Source: Bretschneidera sinensis (Eukaryota > Streptophyta > Magnoliopsida > Brassicales > Akaniaceae). Taken from it: a stretch of DNA of 64,000 bases. The stretch lies in the NCBI GenBank assembly GCA_023935145.1, contig CM043697.1, positions 53,632,501 to 53,696,500 on the forward strand, in the 5' to 3' direction. Below are positions 20,941-31,659 of the stretch, in pieces (within the stretch, counting starts at the first letter, position 1; each line of letters starts with the position of its first letter). The position numbers and the translations under genes are program-made. The notes under the pieces are model-generated. The model saw only the letters and a program-made list of their open reading frames with translations. It did no database searches and had not been told where the DNA came from.

Positions 20941-21577
20941 TGTTAATGCAGAAAATTTGCTGCTAAGATGGAGATCTGAAATTCTGAGGTCTGCACAAAA
21001 AGAGAGCAATGAACTAAAGAGTCACTAGAGGAAGAGAGGGTGGGCACCTCCAAGGACTCTCTGATGCCTTTGTTAGTGTGAGGTTTTCTTGAGAGAAAAT
21101 GAAGAGGATTTTAGCGGTAGTAGTGTTTTATCGTGAATGAATCATGAAATTTGCGTACATTGGGCCTTTTTATAGCAGTTTAGGAAATAAGTTTGTCACG
21201 TGCTCAGGACAACGTGATCCCTGAAATCTAACTTTCCTTTTTGGCGTGTGAAAGTCTGTTACATGTTCAGGGACCACACAATCCCTAAAATCTCGCTTCC
21301 ATTTTTGCGTGTGAGAAGTTTGTTAGTGATAACTGATTCATCATTTGCTCTGCTACGTGCCCATTATCATTGCAGCCACACGTCATCATGTCATTGGAGG
21401 GAGAGTTATCTACGTGTCACCAGGTTATTGGAGGGAACATTGTCCACGTGTCACCAGACTATTAGAAAAATAATTATCTACTACATCAGATGGAAATATA
21501 GAAAGAGAAAATTAGGTTATTGTAAGAATTTTAATTTGAGTTTAAAGAGAGAGACAATCATTTAAAGAGACCAATCA
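20941..21577 (-). repeat. 5' LTR of the Tat-like element (right end approximate)
   Basis: The inner end is fixed by the PBS: the minus strand ends CTGCATTAACA. A minus-strand TATA box (TATAAAAA, 21174-21167) sits about 230 bases from the inner end, as expected for U3-R-U5. Two similar units of about 66 bp (GTTTGTCACGTGCTCAGG..., GTCTGTTACATGTTCAGG...) lie at 21191-21320, and a CCACGTGTCACCAG-type repeat at 21410-21460. The outer end near 21577 is a guess from a CA/TG dinucleotide. Confidence 0.5.
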
Positions 21578-21650
21578 TTTTTTTTAGATTCATCGGTACC
21601 ATTTATGTTGTGAAGAACTTACTAAGATCTAATAGAGCTTTCAAATGAAG

Positions 21651-21688
<38 letters not shown>

Positions 21689-22159
21689 TGGAAATGGGCA
21701 GGGTGGTTCAATCTCTCCTATAAAAAATTTGCTGAGTTCTGTAGATCTAATCATATGATTTAGTCTTACCTTTTGTTTGGTTGTTGAAAAAATGAGCAGT
21801 GTTTGGTTGTTTAAAAAAATGAGCAGAGGAGAAAGAAAATGTTTTATTCTGTTAAAGTTTCTTGAAAGAAGTGAGACAAGAGAGAGTTTTAGGAACTAGC
21901 ACCACTAGGAAGGAGCATGCCTCAACGCCAGGATTACAGTTCAATTTTAGAAATTGGATTTTCCATTGCCCTAGATTTTACAGTTCAAATTCTATTAGAT
22001 ATTCATGGTCTGAAATTTTGGAGCCGACCATTCAAAATATCAGGCAAAAATTCCTGCTTTAGTTTCTATTTTAGGTAGTTAATTCGGTGTTTGAATGCAT
22101 TTTTTTTTCTTTTGGTTTCCATTTTGAGAAATTTGTTTGTAATTCAATGGAGTGTGCAG
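21578..22159. other. intergenic; (GA)n at 21652-21684
   Basis: Apart from the GA microsatellite at 21652-21684 and short open frames without recognisable similarity (for example 21862-22062), no gene was seen. The region upstream of the V-ATPase fragment does not contain the earlier exons of that gene. Confidence 0.5.
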
Positions 22160-22490
22160 TCCAATACCTTTCTTGAGGGAGTATCTCATAAAATCAGGCA
22201 GCAGATTGAAGAATTGGAGAGGGTTTCAGGTGTTAAAGAGCAATGCTCTGATAGTTGGCGGAGTGCCAATTGATTCGTATCTCACCAGGTAAATTCCGCA
22301 TCTGTGAATTGGTTGTGGATTGGTGACTAACTGTTTATACTATGAGTAATATGTTTAATATTGGCTGAATTATGGTTCTTATGATGGAAGGTTTGTTTTG
22401 GATGAAGCCAAGTACCCAAGGATGTCGCCTTTGAGGGAGATTGTTGATAGCATTCAGCTTCAAGTAGCGAAGATTGAGGCTGATCTCAAG
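22160..22490 (+). pseudogene. V-ATPase subunit C (VHA-C/DET3) gene fragment
   Basis: Two exons of vacuolar H+-ATPase subunit C, the V1 stalk protein, are recognisable with their introns. Exon 22160-22288 follows a GTGTGCAG acceptor and reads SNTFLEGVSHKIRQQIEELE...VSG, then after an extra A near 22235 (a +1 frameshift) continues SNALIVGGVPIDSYLT. A GTAAAT donor closes it. Exon 22391-22490 reads FVLDEAKYPRMSPLREIVDS, then IQLQVAKIEADLK, with donor GTAACA. The exon phase across the intron (AG|G) is kept, so this is a piece of genomic DNA, not a processed copy. Exons for the N-terminal domain and the long C-terminal part are absent, so no protein can be made. Confidence 0.88.
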
Positions 22491-23919
22491 GTAACATTGC
22501 TTTCATGACTTTATTCATTTGGTGCAGATAAACTGTCATTTTGTCATTTGCTTTGTCTCGAATGATTCTCTGATAATGATATTCCATTAAGAAGATTAAG
22601 AACCTTTGTATTATGAGATAGGAAGAGTTTTATCTGTATACAAATTAAATTATATATGATATAGGAAGAGTTTCATTTGTATACAAATCCATAGAGGACT
22701 TGTATCAGATGTCAATATCCTACAAAAGGCATTATTGGTCAGCAAAAAATGTTATAACATCGGCCATTCCATCTTAGTTTTATTTTTCTTTTTTGATTTG
22801 ATTATTTTGGTTATACTAATCAGATTTTTTAAAGTTGACCTTTCAATAATAGTACTCTCTATATTTCTTTTCAATAGATTCTTATGGACAAAAAAAGGTT
22901 AAGGGTCTGTTTGTTTGTATTTATTGGATCTCTTAATAGCATTTTATTTGAATAGATAAAAACAGTGTTATTAGGTTCGTTTTTTTTTTTTTCACATGTG
23001 GATATCACTTAATAAGAGAATCAGACCCAAAATTGTGTCTTAATACCATTAAAATGGTTTTTAGACAAAACTACCCCATCATTTTATCAAAATTATACAA
23101 ATACCCTCATCACCAAAAGCCATATTCTGCTTCCAAGTCGTCGCACACCGCGTTAATAAAACCACTGCCCCAACAACCTCACAGCCACCAAACCCGAACT
23201 CCACAACCACCAAACCCATCTGAAAGCTTCCAAACCCATTTTGGGAAATCGAAAGCAAAAACAAAAAACCCTACCTTTAAACAAAAATCGAAAGAAGACA
23301 TGGCTGCAAGTCTTCTGAATCTGGGTCTTTGTTTGGTGCACCCATTTCGGCCAATAGAGCAAGAAACTGAACCAACCAGAGAGTTTCTTTTCTTCGAGCA
23401 AAAACAGAGAGGAACAACCAACTGCAACTAATTCAGCACTGAAATTAAATCAAGAGAAAATATGAAGTGAAATCTGAGTTATAAAAAAAGCAAATTAACA
23501 AATTGGCATCAGCTAGGGACTTGATTACCTCAGATCTGCTTCGTGCTCTTGAACAGAAAAATGAAAGCAGAAGTAATATAGCTGAAAGTTCATTATCTCG
23601 CTAATTTGGATTTTTGGAGCTTCAATTATATTTAACTGATTATATTTTTTTTTGCTTTAAATTAATTTTTTTATGATTTTTTTTATAATTATTATCTAAT
23701 TTTATTGACTATTTAAATATTGTTAATTCGGTTTATTTTTATTTTAAAATTAATTATTTAAATAAATTGAGTTTATAATTCAATTCATTTAAAAAAATTA
23801 AAAATTAAAAATATTATAATAAAATATACAAACTTTATTCATATCATTCTTAATAACATTATCTGTGAGAAGAAAGAGAAAAGGTGAACTCAAAATATGA
23901 AAAACAGAAAAAAAGAGAG
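22491..23919. other. intergenic, no gene supported
   Basis: AT-rich, with a T run at 22981-22992 and very AT-rich DNA at 23620-23850. A 132-codon plus-strand frame (23033-23431) and antisense frames through it have no recognisable domain. A short ATG-started peptide inside it (23300) ends at 23431. No continuation of the V-ATPase C exons was found. Confidence 0.5.
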
Positions 23920-24066
23920 GCTCTAAGTGATGATCAAATCGCGGATAACATCATTGGAGTTTTGTTTGCTGCTCAAGTCACCACAGCCAGTGTCGTGACA
24001 TGGATTGTCAGGTACCTTAACACCCATAACATTTATTTCGTTGAAAAGACTGGACCAGAGATTTGA
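23920..24066 (+). pseudogene. cytochrome P450 CYP707A-like exon fragment (I-helix)
   Basis: The frame reads ALSDDQIADNIIGVLFAAQ followed by VTTASVVTWIVRYL. This matches the I-helix exon of CYP707A abscisic acid 8'-hydroxylases, whose consensus there is EQIADNIIGVIFAARDTTAS. The oxygen-activation motif A-A-R-D-T-T-A is read here as A-A-Q-V-T-T-A, so the acidic residue before the threonine pair is lost. The match ends near 24027. After it come unrelated residues and a stop at 24066. No haem-binding exon or N-terminal exons are nearby. Confidence 0.8.
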
Positions 24067-24927
24067 TAACATAGGCAATACTTACTGCAAACAGGAGTAG
24101 CACCTCAAAGGAATTGGAGTTAATGAATTGGTATTGATGCTTTCCTCCTTAGCCAGTTAGCCTATAAGTTTCTTTTGTGTGTCTGTTGTGCAGTGGATTT
24201 GTTTGTTGGAAACTATGAATTTGTGGAATTTCATTATCATGAAATGGTTGTTTTGCTGTTTTTTTTTTCTTTTAAATGTGATGGTGGAACAATTTGAAGA
24301 AATAATTTAATGGGCATTACCATATTTGCAGGGATGATGTAGATGTAGTCAATTCCGATGATGGATGTAACCAATGAAGGAAAGAGGTTCATGTCTTTTT
24401 TTTTTTTTTGCAAAGTTATTAATTTCGTAATTTTATCAAAATAGGGGAGTACGGATTGGATTTTATTTCCTATGAAATTTTTTGGTGAGTATAAGAAACA
24501 AAATTATAAGTAAAATTGTCATGAAAGCTTTGACAAGGCTTGAAGGAGTGAATCAAGACTTTCTGTTTAGTTTAATTTTGATCTACTACCTTTTGGTTGC
24601 TGCTTGAACGCTCTGAATTTCAACAAAATAGCCTAAGATGAAAGGTAAAATTTTATCGCCAATGGAGGACGATGAACAGGAGAGGAGTGGAGAAGGAGTT
24701 TTTTTTTTTTTTTCGTAGTAATATTCTTCTGGGTTTTGACGCTTGGTTTGCCTATATGCCTAAATATTTTTTGGAGAAGGAAGACAAAAAACAGAAATGT
24801 CTCTTTCTAAGATCCATGAACTTGAAAATGAAGGTTGAAGCAAACAACAGTCAAAAGAAAGGTCTCTATTCTCAATACCCTCTCTCTTTTTCAAGTGAGG
24901 TAAGCATACATATGCTTTTTCGAAACT
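24067..24927. other. intergenic, no gene supported
   Basis: T-rich runs at 24258-24276, 24393-24409 and 24701-24715. A short plus-strand frame at 24672-24929 starts in a T run and shows no recognised domain. Confidence 0.5.
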
Positions 24928-25076
24928 GATCAAAAAGAATAAATTTGCTGTTTAAAACTTCTTTTAGTTACTGCAGCCCAGTTCTCAAATGATGATGGGG
25001 CGATCAAAAACGAATAAATTTTCTGTTTAAAACTTCTTTTAGTTAATGCAGCCCAGTTCTCAAATGATGATGGGGC
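24928..25076. repeat. 74-bp tandem duplication
   Basis: Two adjacent units starting GATCAAAAA at 24928 and 25002 share AACTTCTTTTAGTTA, TGCAGCCCAGTTCTCAAATG and ATGATGGGG with few differences. Confidence 0.9.
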
Positions 25077-26335
25077 TATCATAAATGCCCATTTTAATAT
25101 CTCCGCTTCTTAGTTTAACTTTGTCTATTTAGATGTTTGTTTTGACTCCATCATCAAGATGTGCAGGTTCAGTGCTCCACTTCATTTCCCATCTTAATTT
25201 GTATGTCAAGTTTTATAATTGAACTACGTAAATACTGGTGCTATACACGAATTTGTTTAAAATATTTATTTTAGAATAATAAAGTAGATGATTTTTTTTT
25301 TCAAAAGCTTGTATTTCATCACCCCAACTCAAATAAAAATAAAATACTAATTGTTATCAGCACAAAATAATTGAAAAAATCTCGAAAAAGATCATATCAA
25401 CGAATACATATGCGACAAATTTTCTCAATAAAACAAAAATAATAATAAAAACATGAGCAAATAAAAGAAAAAAAAACATAACATTTTTTTTGTAAACTGA
25501 CATGGGAATGCAGGACAATTTGTTGAGAAAAATTATCACATAAAGAGATTATATTTTCCATATATAAATACACGCATCAAAATACAAAAAAAAAAAAAAT
25601 AGTAGAAAGATAAAATCGTCATTTTTCAATGTTACCTTGTTAAATGATTTAAAAGAAGCTCTACACATATTGAGATTAAAAGTTTCAAATTGCAAAAAGA
25701 ATCCTGCAAATTTAAATAGAAAAATATATTATAATAGAAACCACAAAGAACCTTGCTGACCAAAGACAAAAAAATAATAATAATAGAAAAATAACAATTT
25801 GAAAGACATTATGCTTTGAATAGAAAATCTTTAAAGAACCCTGCAAATAGAACAAAAAATAGATTATAAGCAAATATTGGTAAAGGAAAATATTATTGAT
25901 GAATCAACTTGAAAGAATTTTTTTACTAAAATCTTTAAAATAAACTTATTGTTATCTAATTGATTTCAAGAAGAGAGGAAGAGATTTTTTTTTTTGGTGG
26001 GGGGGGGGGGGGGTGATATTGCTTCTTGGGAGGTGAATCTTCCATATCTTTATGTCTAAAAGCACAATGGAGAAAACAAAGGAAAGGTGTAAAATAAATA
26101 TTGCTGTTAAAGGCTAATTATTTATGAAAATTAATATTAATATAACAATTATTAAGGAGAGGGGATTAGGGAGATAGGGAGAAATACAATCAATGAGTTT
26201 AATTGCATGGACGAATTTATGTATAGCTACTTAAAAACGTTACTAAATGTTAATTGTAGAGGCAAGGGAGAAAAAAAAAATCTTTATAATAATTTCAGTG
26301 ACAATTAAATGTGGAGGTAAGATTTTAGTCAGTAC
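25077..26335. other. AT-rich intergenic DNA
   Basis: No gene was seen. A poly-T/poly-G tract (25986-26013) is followed by ordinary AT-rich sequence. Confidence 0.5.
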
Positions 26336-26630
26336 CTGTTAAAACACGAGTATGGTTATGAAAAATAAGATCTCTTAAGAAACAAATATTTTTAGTCCAT
26401 ACCTATTGACCCACTACATGTAAGACTCGATTCATATCTTACTCGAGTCACCATTTTCTCACCTAAATAGGAGAATTTTTACTAATACTCATTTTTGACC
26501 CGTTACCCGCCCGTTAAAACACGGATATGAACATAAAAAATAAAACCTGTTAAAAAACATATATTTTTAACTTATATCCGTTAACCCGTTATTTATAATA
26601 CCCGATTCGTATTTGCTCCAGTTTACCACT
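26336..26630. repeat. diverged direct duplication of about 180 bp
   Basis: CTGTTAAAACACGAGTATGG (26336) and CCGTTAAAACACGGATATGA (26513) start two similar blocks, each containing an AAAAATAARATC/ACCT block, a long TTTTTA run, CCGTTAACCCGTTA-type and CGATTCGTATYT blocks. Such sequence is common in dispersed plant repeats. The element type is not certain. Confidence 0.6.
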
Positions 26631-26891
26631 TCTAATTAAATGGCATAAATTCTTTTCAATTAATGTACAATGAAGATCACAACTTTGTTTTCTCAAGAGA
26701 AAGTAAATGAGAAATTGCAATGGCTATTGTGTCTACGAAGTCATTTTTAATAATAGCAATAGTCATATATGTTTAATGTATTGAGAATTTAAAACAATAC
26801 TTATTGGCTTTGAAAAATAGGTCAGAATTAAGGGAAAACATTATGAATTTAATATTCTTTCCACGTGGCACAATCACAATATAAATGATTT

Positions 26892-26893
<2 letters not shown>

Positions 26894-26936
<43 letters not shown>

Positions 26937-26965
26937 TCTTGCAACCCGTGCAATGCACAGGTGTT
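26894..26965. repeat. (TA)n microsatellite next to a CCCGTGCAATGCAC quasi-palindrome
   Basis: About 20 TA units (26894-26933) are followed within 12 bases by ACCCGTGCAATGCACAGGT (26944-26962), an almost perfect inverted repeat around GCAATGC/GCATTGC. Confidence 0.75.
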
Positions 26966-27694
26966 ATAAAGAATGTATGAAATAAGATTATTATTGTAAA
27001 AAGAAAATTATGATTAAATTTAGATTTTTAGACAATTATACCATAAAATCTAAGTATTAAATAAAAATATTTCTGTAAAAATATTATAATTTAGTAGTTG
27101 TAACATTAATTATTATGTCTATTTAAAAAGTTGGATTTTCTATACATATTAGCATAAATAGGATGAATGTAGCATGATATTATTTGTTCAATTTGTTGGG
27201 GATCTGATTGAAGTTCATTACTATTTATTTATTTTACTTTGAAACATTTATAGATTTTTTTTTTCAATTATTTTAGGCATTTGTATGTTATATAGAACAT
27301 GATTTATTTAGCTATTAATAGAAAACTAAGTCATGTTAGTGATTAAAAAGGGTATATGAGCTTTATAAATAATTTATTAACATTATAGCTTTATAAATTT
27401 ATAAATAATTCATTTAAAATATTAAAAAAAATATTTATTTGTTATTGATAAAATATTATGCAATTAATTAACATAATGTGTAAAATATCAATAAAAAATA
27501 TAGCATGTGCATGAAATTGTCAAATAATTATAAAATAACTTAAGATATTAGTTTTAAATTTAATTAAATAAAAAATTATTTATTATAGATATTTTTTATC
27601 TACTCAATTTGAAATTTAATCTTATAAATAATTAAATAGTAAATTCATAAATATTCAGAGAAAACCAAAACATTGAGATACTGATATTCAATAC

Positions 27695-27734
<40 letters not shown>

Positions 27735-28040
27735 GTAAAAACTCTTATTACATTCTTTTACATTTTTAGAATACAATCTTATAAATTAAATTTATTGAGA
27801 TTAATACTATTTTTTTATTTAATCTATTAACAAAGTTAAAATATAATTTTTTGTCAAATAAATCTATTTTTTACTCATTCTTATAAATTCAATTAGCTTA
27901 CTATTTAAATTGATTATATTATTTAATTAGGCATTAAATGGATTAAATTTTTTATTTTAGCTTTGGTAAACTTTACAAATTAACTTTTAATAAGAATGAT
28001 ATAAATATTCGCTCACATCTAATGAAAAAGACCAACCAAT
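26966..28040. other. very AT-rich intergenic DNA
   Basis: No reading frame of note. There is a (TA)n tract at 27699-27729. Confidence 0.5.
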
Positions 28041-29087
28041 AATATTATTTTATAATTACCGGATATATCTAATTAGATTATAATAATAGAAATATAAAGA
28101 TAAAAGCATATGAATAGTTAATGATGACACCCTCCATTTTAAAATATTTTTTTATAAATTTGCTTTGGGATATTTAATTTAAGAGCAAATTTCACTACAC
28201 TACCTCAAAATTTGCTGAAATAATACTAACAACTAAACATTTTAAAACTCACAATTTACCCCAAAAACACCAATTTCCACCATTAAGCAGCCCAAAATGA
28301 ATTTCTTTGAAGAATCAAAATTTTAACTGTATATTAATTTTCATGATGACCAAAGTACCATCAGATATCATAAATGACCAAATTACCAAAACAGAAGTAT
28401 TAAGGATGGAACATATTTAACAATAATTTTTTAGGGTTTTTTTTAAAAGAAAATTATCATTGTTCTTTTTCAAAAATTGTTAAAAGTATATTTTAAATAG
28501 ATTTATATATTCTATTATATGGTATAAAACAAATTTTACTTCATTTTAAAGAATATTATGATATCATTGCCTATCGTATTCTCAAATAAATGAAAATCAA
28601 ATATTATCATAAAAGAGAATTAAATATTTTAAATAGAAAGTCTGTTGATATGTTTTTTTATAAAATTAAATAGTCTCACATCTCAAATAAATGAATATCA
28701 AATACCAGCATAAAAGAAAATTCAAAGACAAACTTTTCTATTTTAAAAGTTAAAATAACACTGTATGTTTTTTTTTTGTTTTTTAAGAACAATAGAAATT
28801 CAAATAACCTAAAAATTTGTGTTATAAACAATTTTGAGATAATTAATTGATAAATAAAATTATTAAGCTTATCAAAATCACTTGATGATATTTTAACAAT
28901 GAAGGTACTTTGATTATAACGAAGAGTAATATCCAATTAATTTTGAAACTGCACCTGATGTTTTGAGATGAATAGTAAATTTTAAAAATAATTGGTATTT
29001 TAATATCATTTCAATAAACTTGGAAGTAATGTAATATAATTTATCCACCAACAATATTATTTTATAATTACCGGATATATCTAATTA
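28041..29087. repeat. 35-bp direct repeats bracketing a TIR-like insertion of about 0.9 kb
   Basis: The 35 bases at 28041-28075 (starting AATATTATTTTATAATTACC, ending ATATCTAATTA) recur exactly at 29053-29087. Between them, 28185 to about 29045 has imperfect terminal inverted repeats: AATTTCACTACACTACCTC on the left pairs with the right end read on the minus strand (AATTATATTACATTACTTCC). It also has an internal pair TCTCAAATAAATGAAAATCAAA (28579)/TCTCAAATAAATGAATATCAAA (28682). No transposase is visible, so it is a MITE-like or MULE-like non-autonomous element at best. Confidence 0.45.
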
Positions 29088-29394
29088 AATTCTAAGGTCT
29101 CGTGCATTGTACTGAGATGACAATTATGCACACCCAAAATACATACACATACATTAATTAAGATCTTGATCATCTCTATTTGAAAATTTAAATAGATTAA
29201 TTTCATGATGAAATTGAATATCATCATCAAATGGAAGATATTTAAATTCAAATTTAACAATATGACATTCAATCTCAACATTAACTTTATCTCCATTTCA
29301 ATTCTCCGATAGAAAGGATCCAAATCGCATCAATTGATGCTATCTAATCATGTAACATTTCTTGCTCATAGATGATTTATGCACCCATAATAAA

Positions 29395-29428
29395 CATTTG
29401 ATCTTAGCCAAAACCCCGAGAAACGTAT
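29395..29428 (-). pseudogene. U2 snRNA 5'-end fragment
   Basis: Read on the minus strand, these 34 bases match the conserved 5' end of plant U2 snRNA at 30 of 34 positions, including TTTTGGCTAAGATCAA. The differences are at positions 5, 14, 15 and 32. The match stops just before the GUAGUA branch-site recognition sequence, and the Sm site and 3' stem-loops are absent. No clear USE or properly spaced TATA lies upstream. It is most simply a truncated pseudogene piece. Chance or another origin is not excluded. Confidence 0.55.
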
Positions 29429-31656
29429 CATAATAAACACAAAATATAGTACGAATATTTGAAGAAATAAATAAAATCGTCTGAGACGAGGAGTTTTGAT
29501 GTACAACATATGTAATGAATAATGGAGGCGGCAATCACACAAGATGCTCACCTTCGGGATAGACTGGATAGTTAAACCAATTAAACAGAAAAAATAAAAT
29601 AAGTAGACCATATATTCCATGGGCACTTTGTCTCTTCATTAAACAAGAGCCAACTGCCAATCGATAAAGAGATCTATTCTTCTTTTTGATAACAACACTT
29701 CAATCTTCCACAAGAATTCAGTCCTTTGGGGCTAATAACCCAAAAAGTGCCATCTTCCAGAAATTGAAATTCTAACAATCTTCTAAGACATTATGCCGAT
29801 TTCAGACAGACAGTAATACCAGCTGGTGAAAATAAAAGAGCCATCTGTGGTATCAAAAAAGTTCAATGATCATCCCTGGAAAAGACTTCGTAAGAGTATC
29901 TGCACACATTTGTTTAAAGTTCAGAGATTCGTTTAGTAAAATTTGTTCCTGCTAAGTGAGATTACAGAAGTATCAGCAGAACTATATCTAAATTTAATAA
30001 TAGCATACAATGCCTTAAAAAACTGTTCTCACCATTATGTCCAGCACAACAGGCTCTTAATAGATTATGTTTCAACATAACTTTGACCCTTCTTCATTCA
30101 AATAATCTTCCTCACCGTCTTTTTCTTTTCTTTCCCATTTTTCCCTATTTGGGTGGGGGTTGTGACGAGTAAGAGCCGTTGGGCTTGGTTGAATTTATGA
30201 TGTTTAAAATCAGCACCACTCCCCCTCAGCACAAAAGAATTGATGTTATTTTGGATCCGTGATATAACATTAAGGCTCAAGTTAGTTTCAATGAATAACT
30301 CATGAATTATTCAGTAGTAACTTTATAACACTGACGTATTCTGGAATGCAACATGACAGGTTACAATAATCCCAGATCTAACCCATCTCACAAAAATTTG
30401 GGCTGTGCTTTGGTTGGCTTGTAAAATAAAATTGGGATCAAATAGTTTGGGTTAAATTATTTTTTTTTTTAATAAAATCGTACATCCAAATTTCAAAGGT
30501 CCAAATATTCTATCTAAATTCAAATCATAACCTAGTAATACAAGTTACATAATTAAATTCGAATCACGAGTTATGGGGTTGGGCTAAGGTTGAAAAAAAA
30601 TCCAACCCTAGCCCAACCGAAATTTAATTCAGGTTGAAATTTTTGAACCCGAACCCAACCCAACCCAACCCAAGAAAATCCTAACCCTAGCTTGTTCAAA
30701 GTTCAGGCTGTATCGGGCTAGCTAGTCCAAGTTGCACCCCTAATTGAACCACATGATTAAAACATTCTTCATCAAAACAAATCAGAGAATTTTCATTATC
30801 TGAAGTTCTATGAAAACCAGTATCAAGAGTTTCATTTCTTAATTAACATAAAAACCTAAAGGTAATCATCCTCATAATTTTCCAAATAGAACTCGTGGAA
30901 CACAATAAAGCCAAATCAAAAAGGGGAAACAAAAAGCTCCACAACCTTGATATGAAATAGATAGTAGTAGTCATTACCAGCTGCGAGCTTCCCTGCACTT
31001 GACCATATCATCCACATAAATCCACCACCAAACCCTAGGTTGAGAGATGAATCTCATTCTCTTTGTTTGACTCCTCCCTTCATATATCAATATTAAGAAA
31101 CTCGGACCCCAAAACCTCGGTTGCTTAGTTGAGCTAAGAAGATAGACCAAACCTTAAACCTGAGAAACTACTAGACCATGAAAACTTCAATTTTGGATTT
31201 TGATTCTTTGACCACAAACCTAAACTCCTAGTTCTATAGGCCATCATCTGGCAGATGAAAATTGTCTTTAAAATTAAAACAATACCTATATTCTCAATAC
31301 ACTAAATCCACAACACAGGCCACACAAATAAACAAAGAAAGACCAGCAAAACCAATATCCCTTGAACTATTAATCAACTTCCCCAATGTAACTTCAACAA
31401 TACAAAAGAAATGAAGCCCTGAACAATTCCTAACCCTATGAGATATGTGGATCAATCCTTTCAGGCATTAGATGGCGCCAATATGGAATAACTTTTAACA
31501 CCATCGGATCGAGTAGATCGCGTTGTCCATCCTGATTTCACTCCTCCCCTTGCAAGCTTATTATATTCCTACACATATTCATCTAACCTCATATTTGTCC
31601 CATTTTGTTCAGATTGAATTCATATCATAATATCTCTTTTTAAAAAATGAACAACC
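29429..31656. other. intergenic with a degenerate GGTTGGGTTCGG-type repeat
   Basis: No gene can be supported. 30410-30740 has the sequence type of common plant dispersed repeats (ACCCGAACCCAACCCAACCC at 30648 onward, read TTGGGTTGGGTTCGGGT on the minus strand). Short frames at 29081-29626 and 30098-30280 have no recognised domain. Confidence 0.45.
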
Positions 31657-31659
31657 TAA

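Noticed and set aside
21191..21320. Two similar units in the Tat-like LTR considered as a CRISPR-like array
   Set aside because: Only two adjacent diverged units without spacers, in a plant LTR U3 region.
23033..23431. 132-codon plus-strand frame as a gene
   Set aside because: Low-complexity Pro/Thr/Gln composition, competing antisense frames and no recognisable domain or splice support.
30961..31045. Minus-strand peptide containing IYVDDMVKC, resembling a Ty1/copia RT YVDDM motif
   Set aside because: None of the flanking copia RT blocks are present and the frame closes at once, so the match is probably chance.
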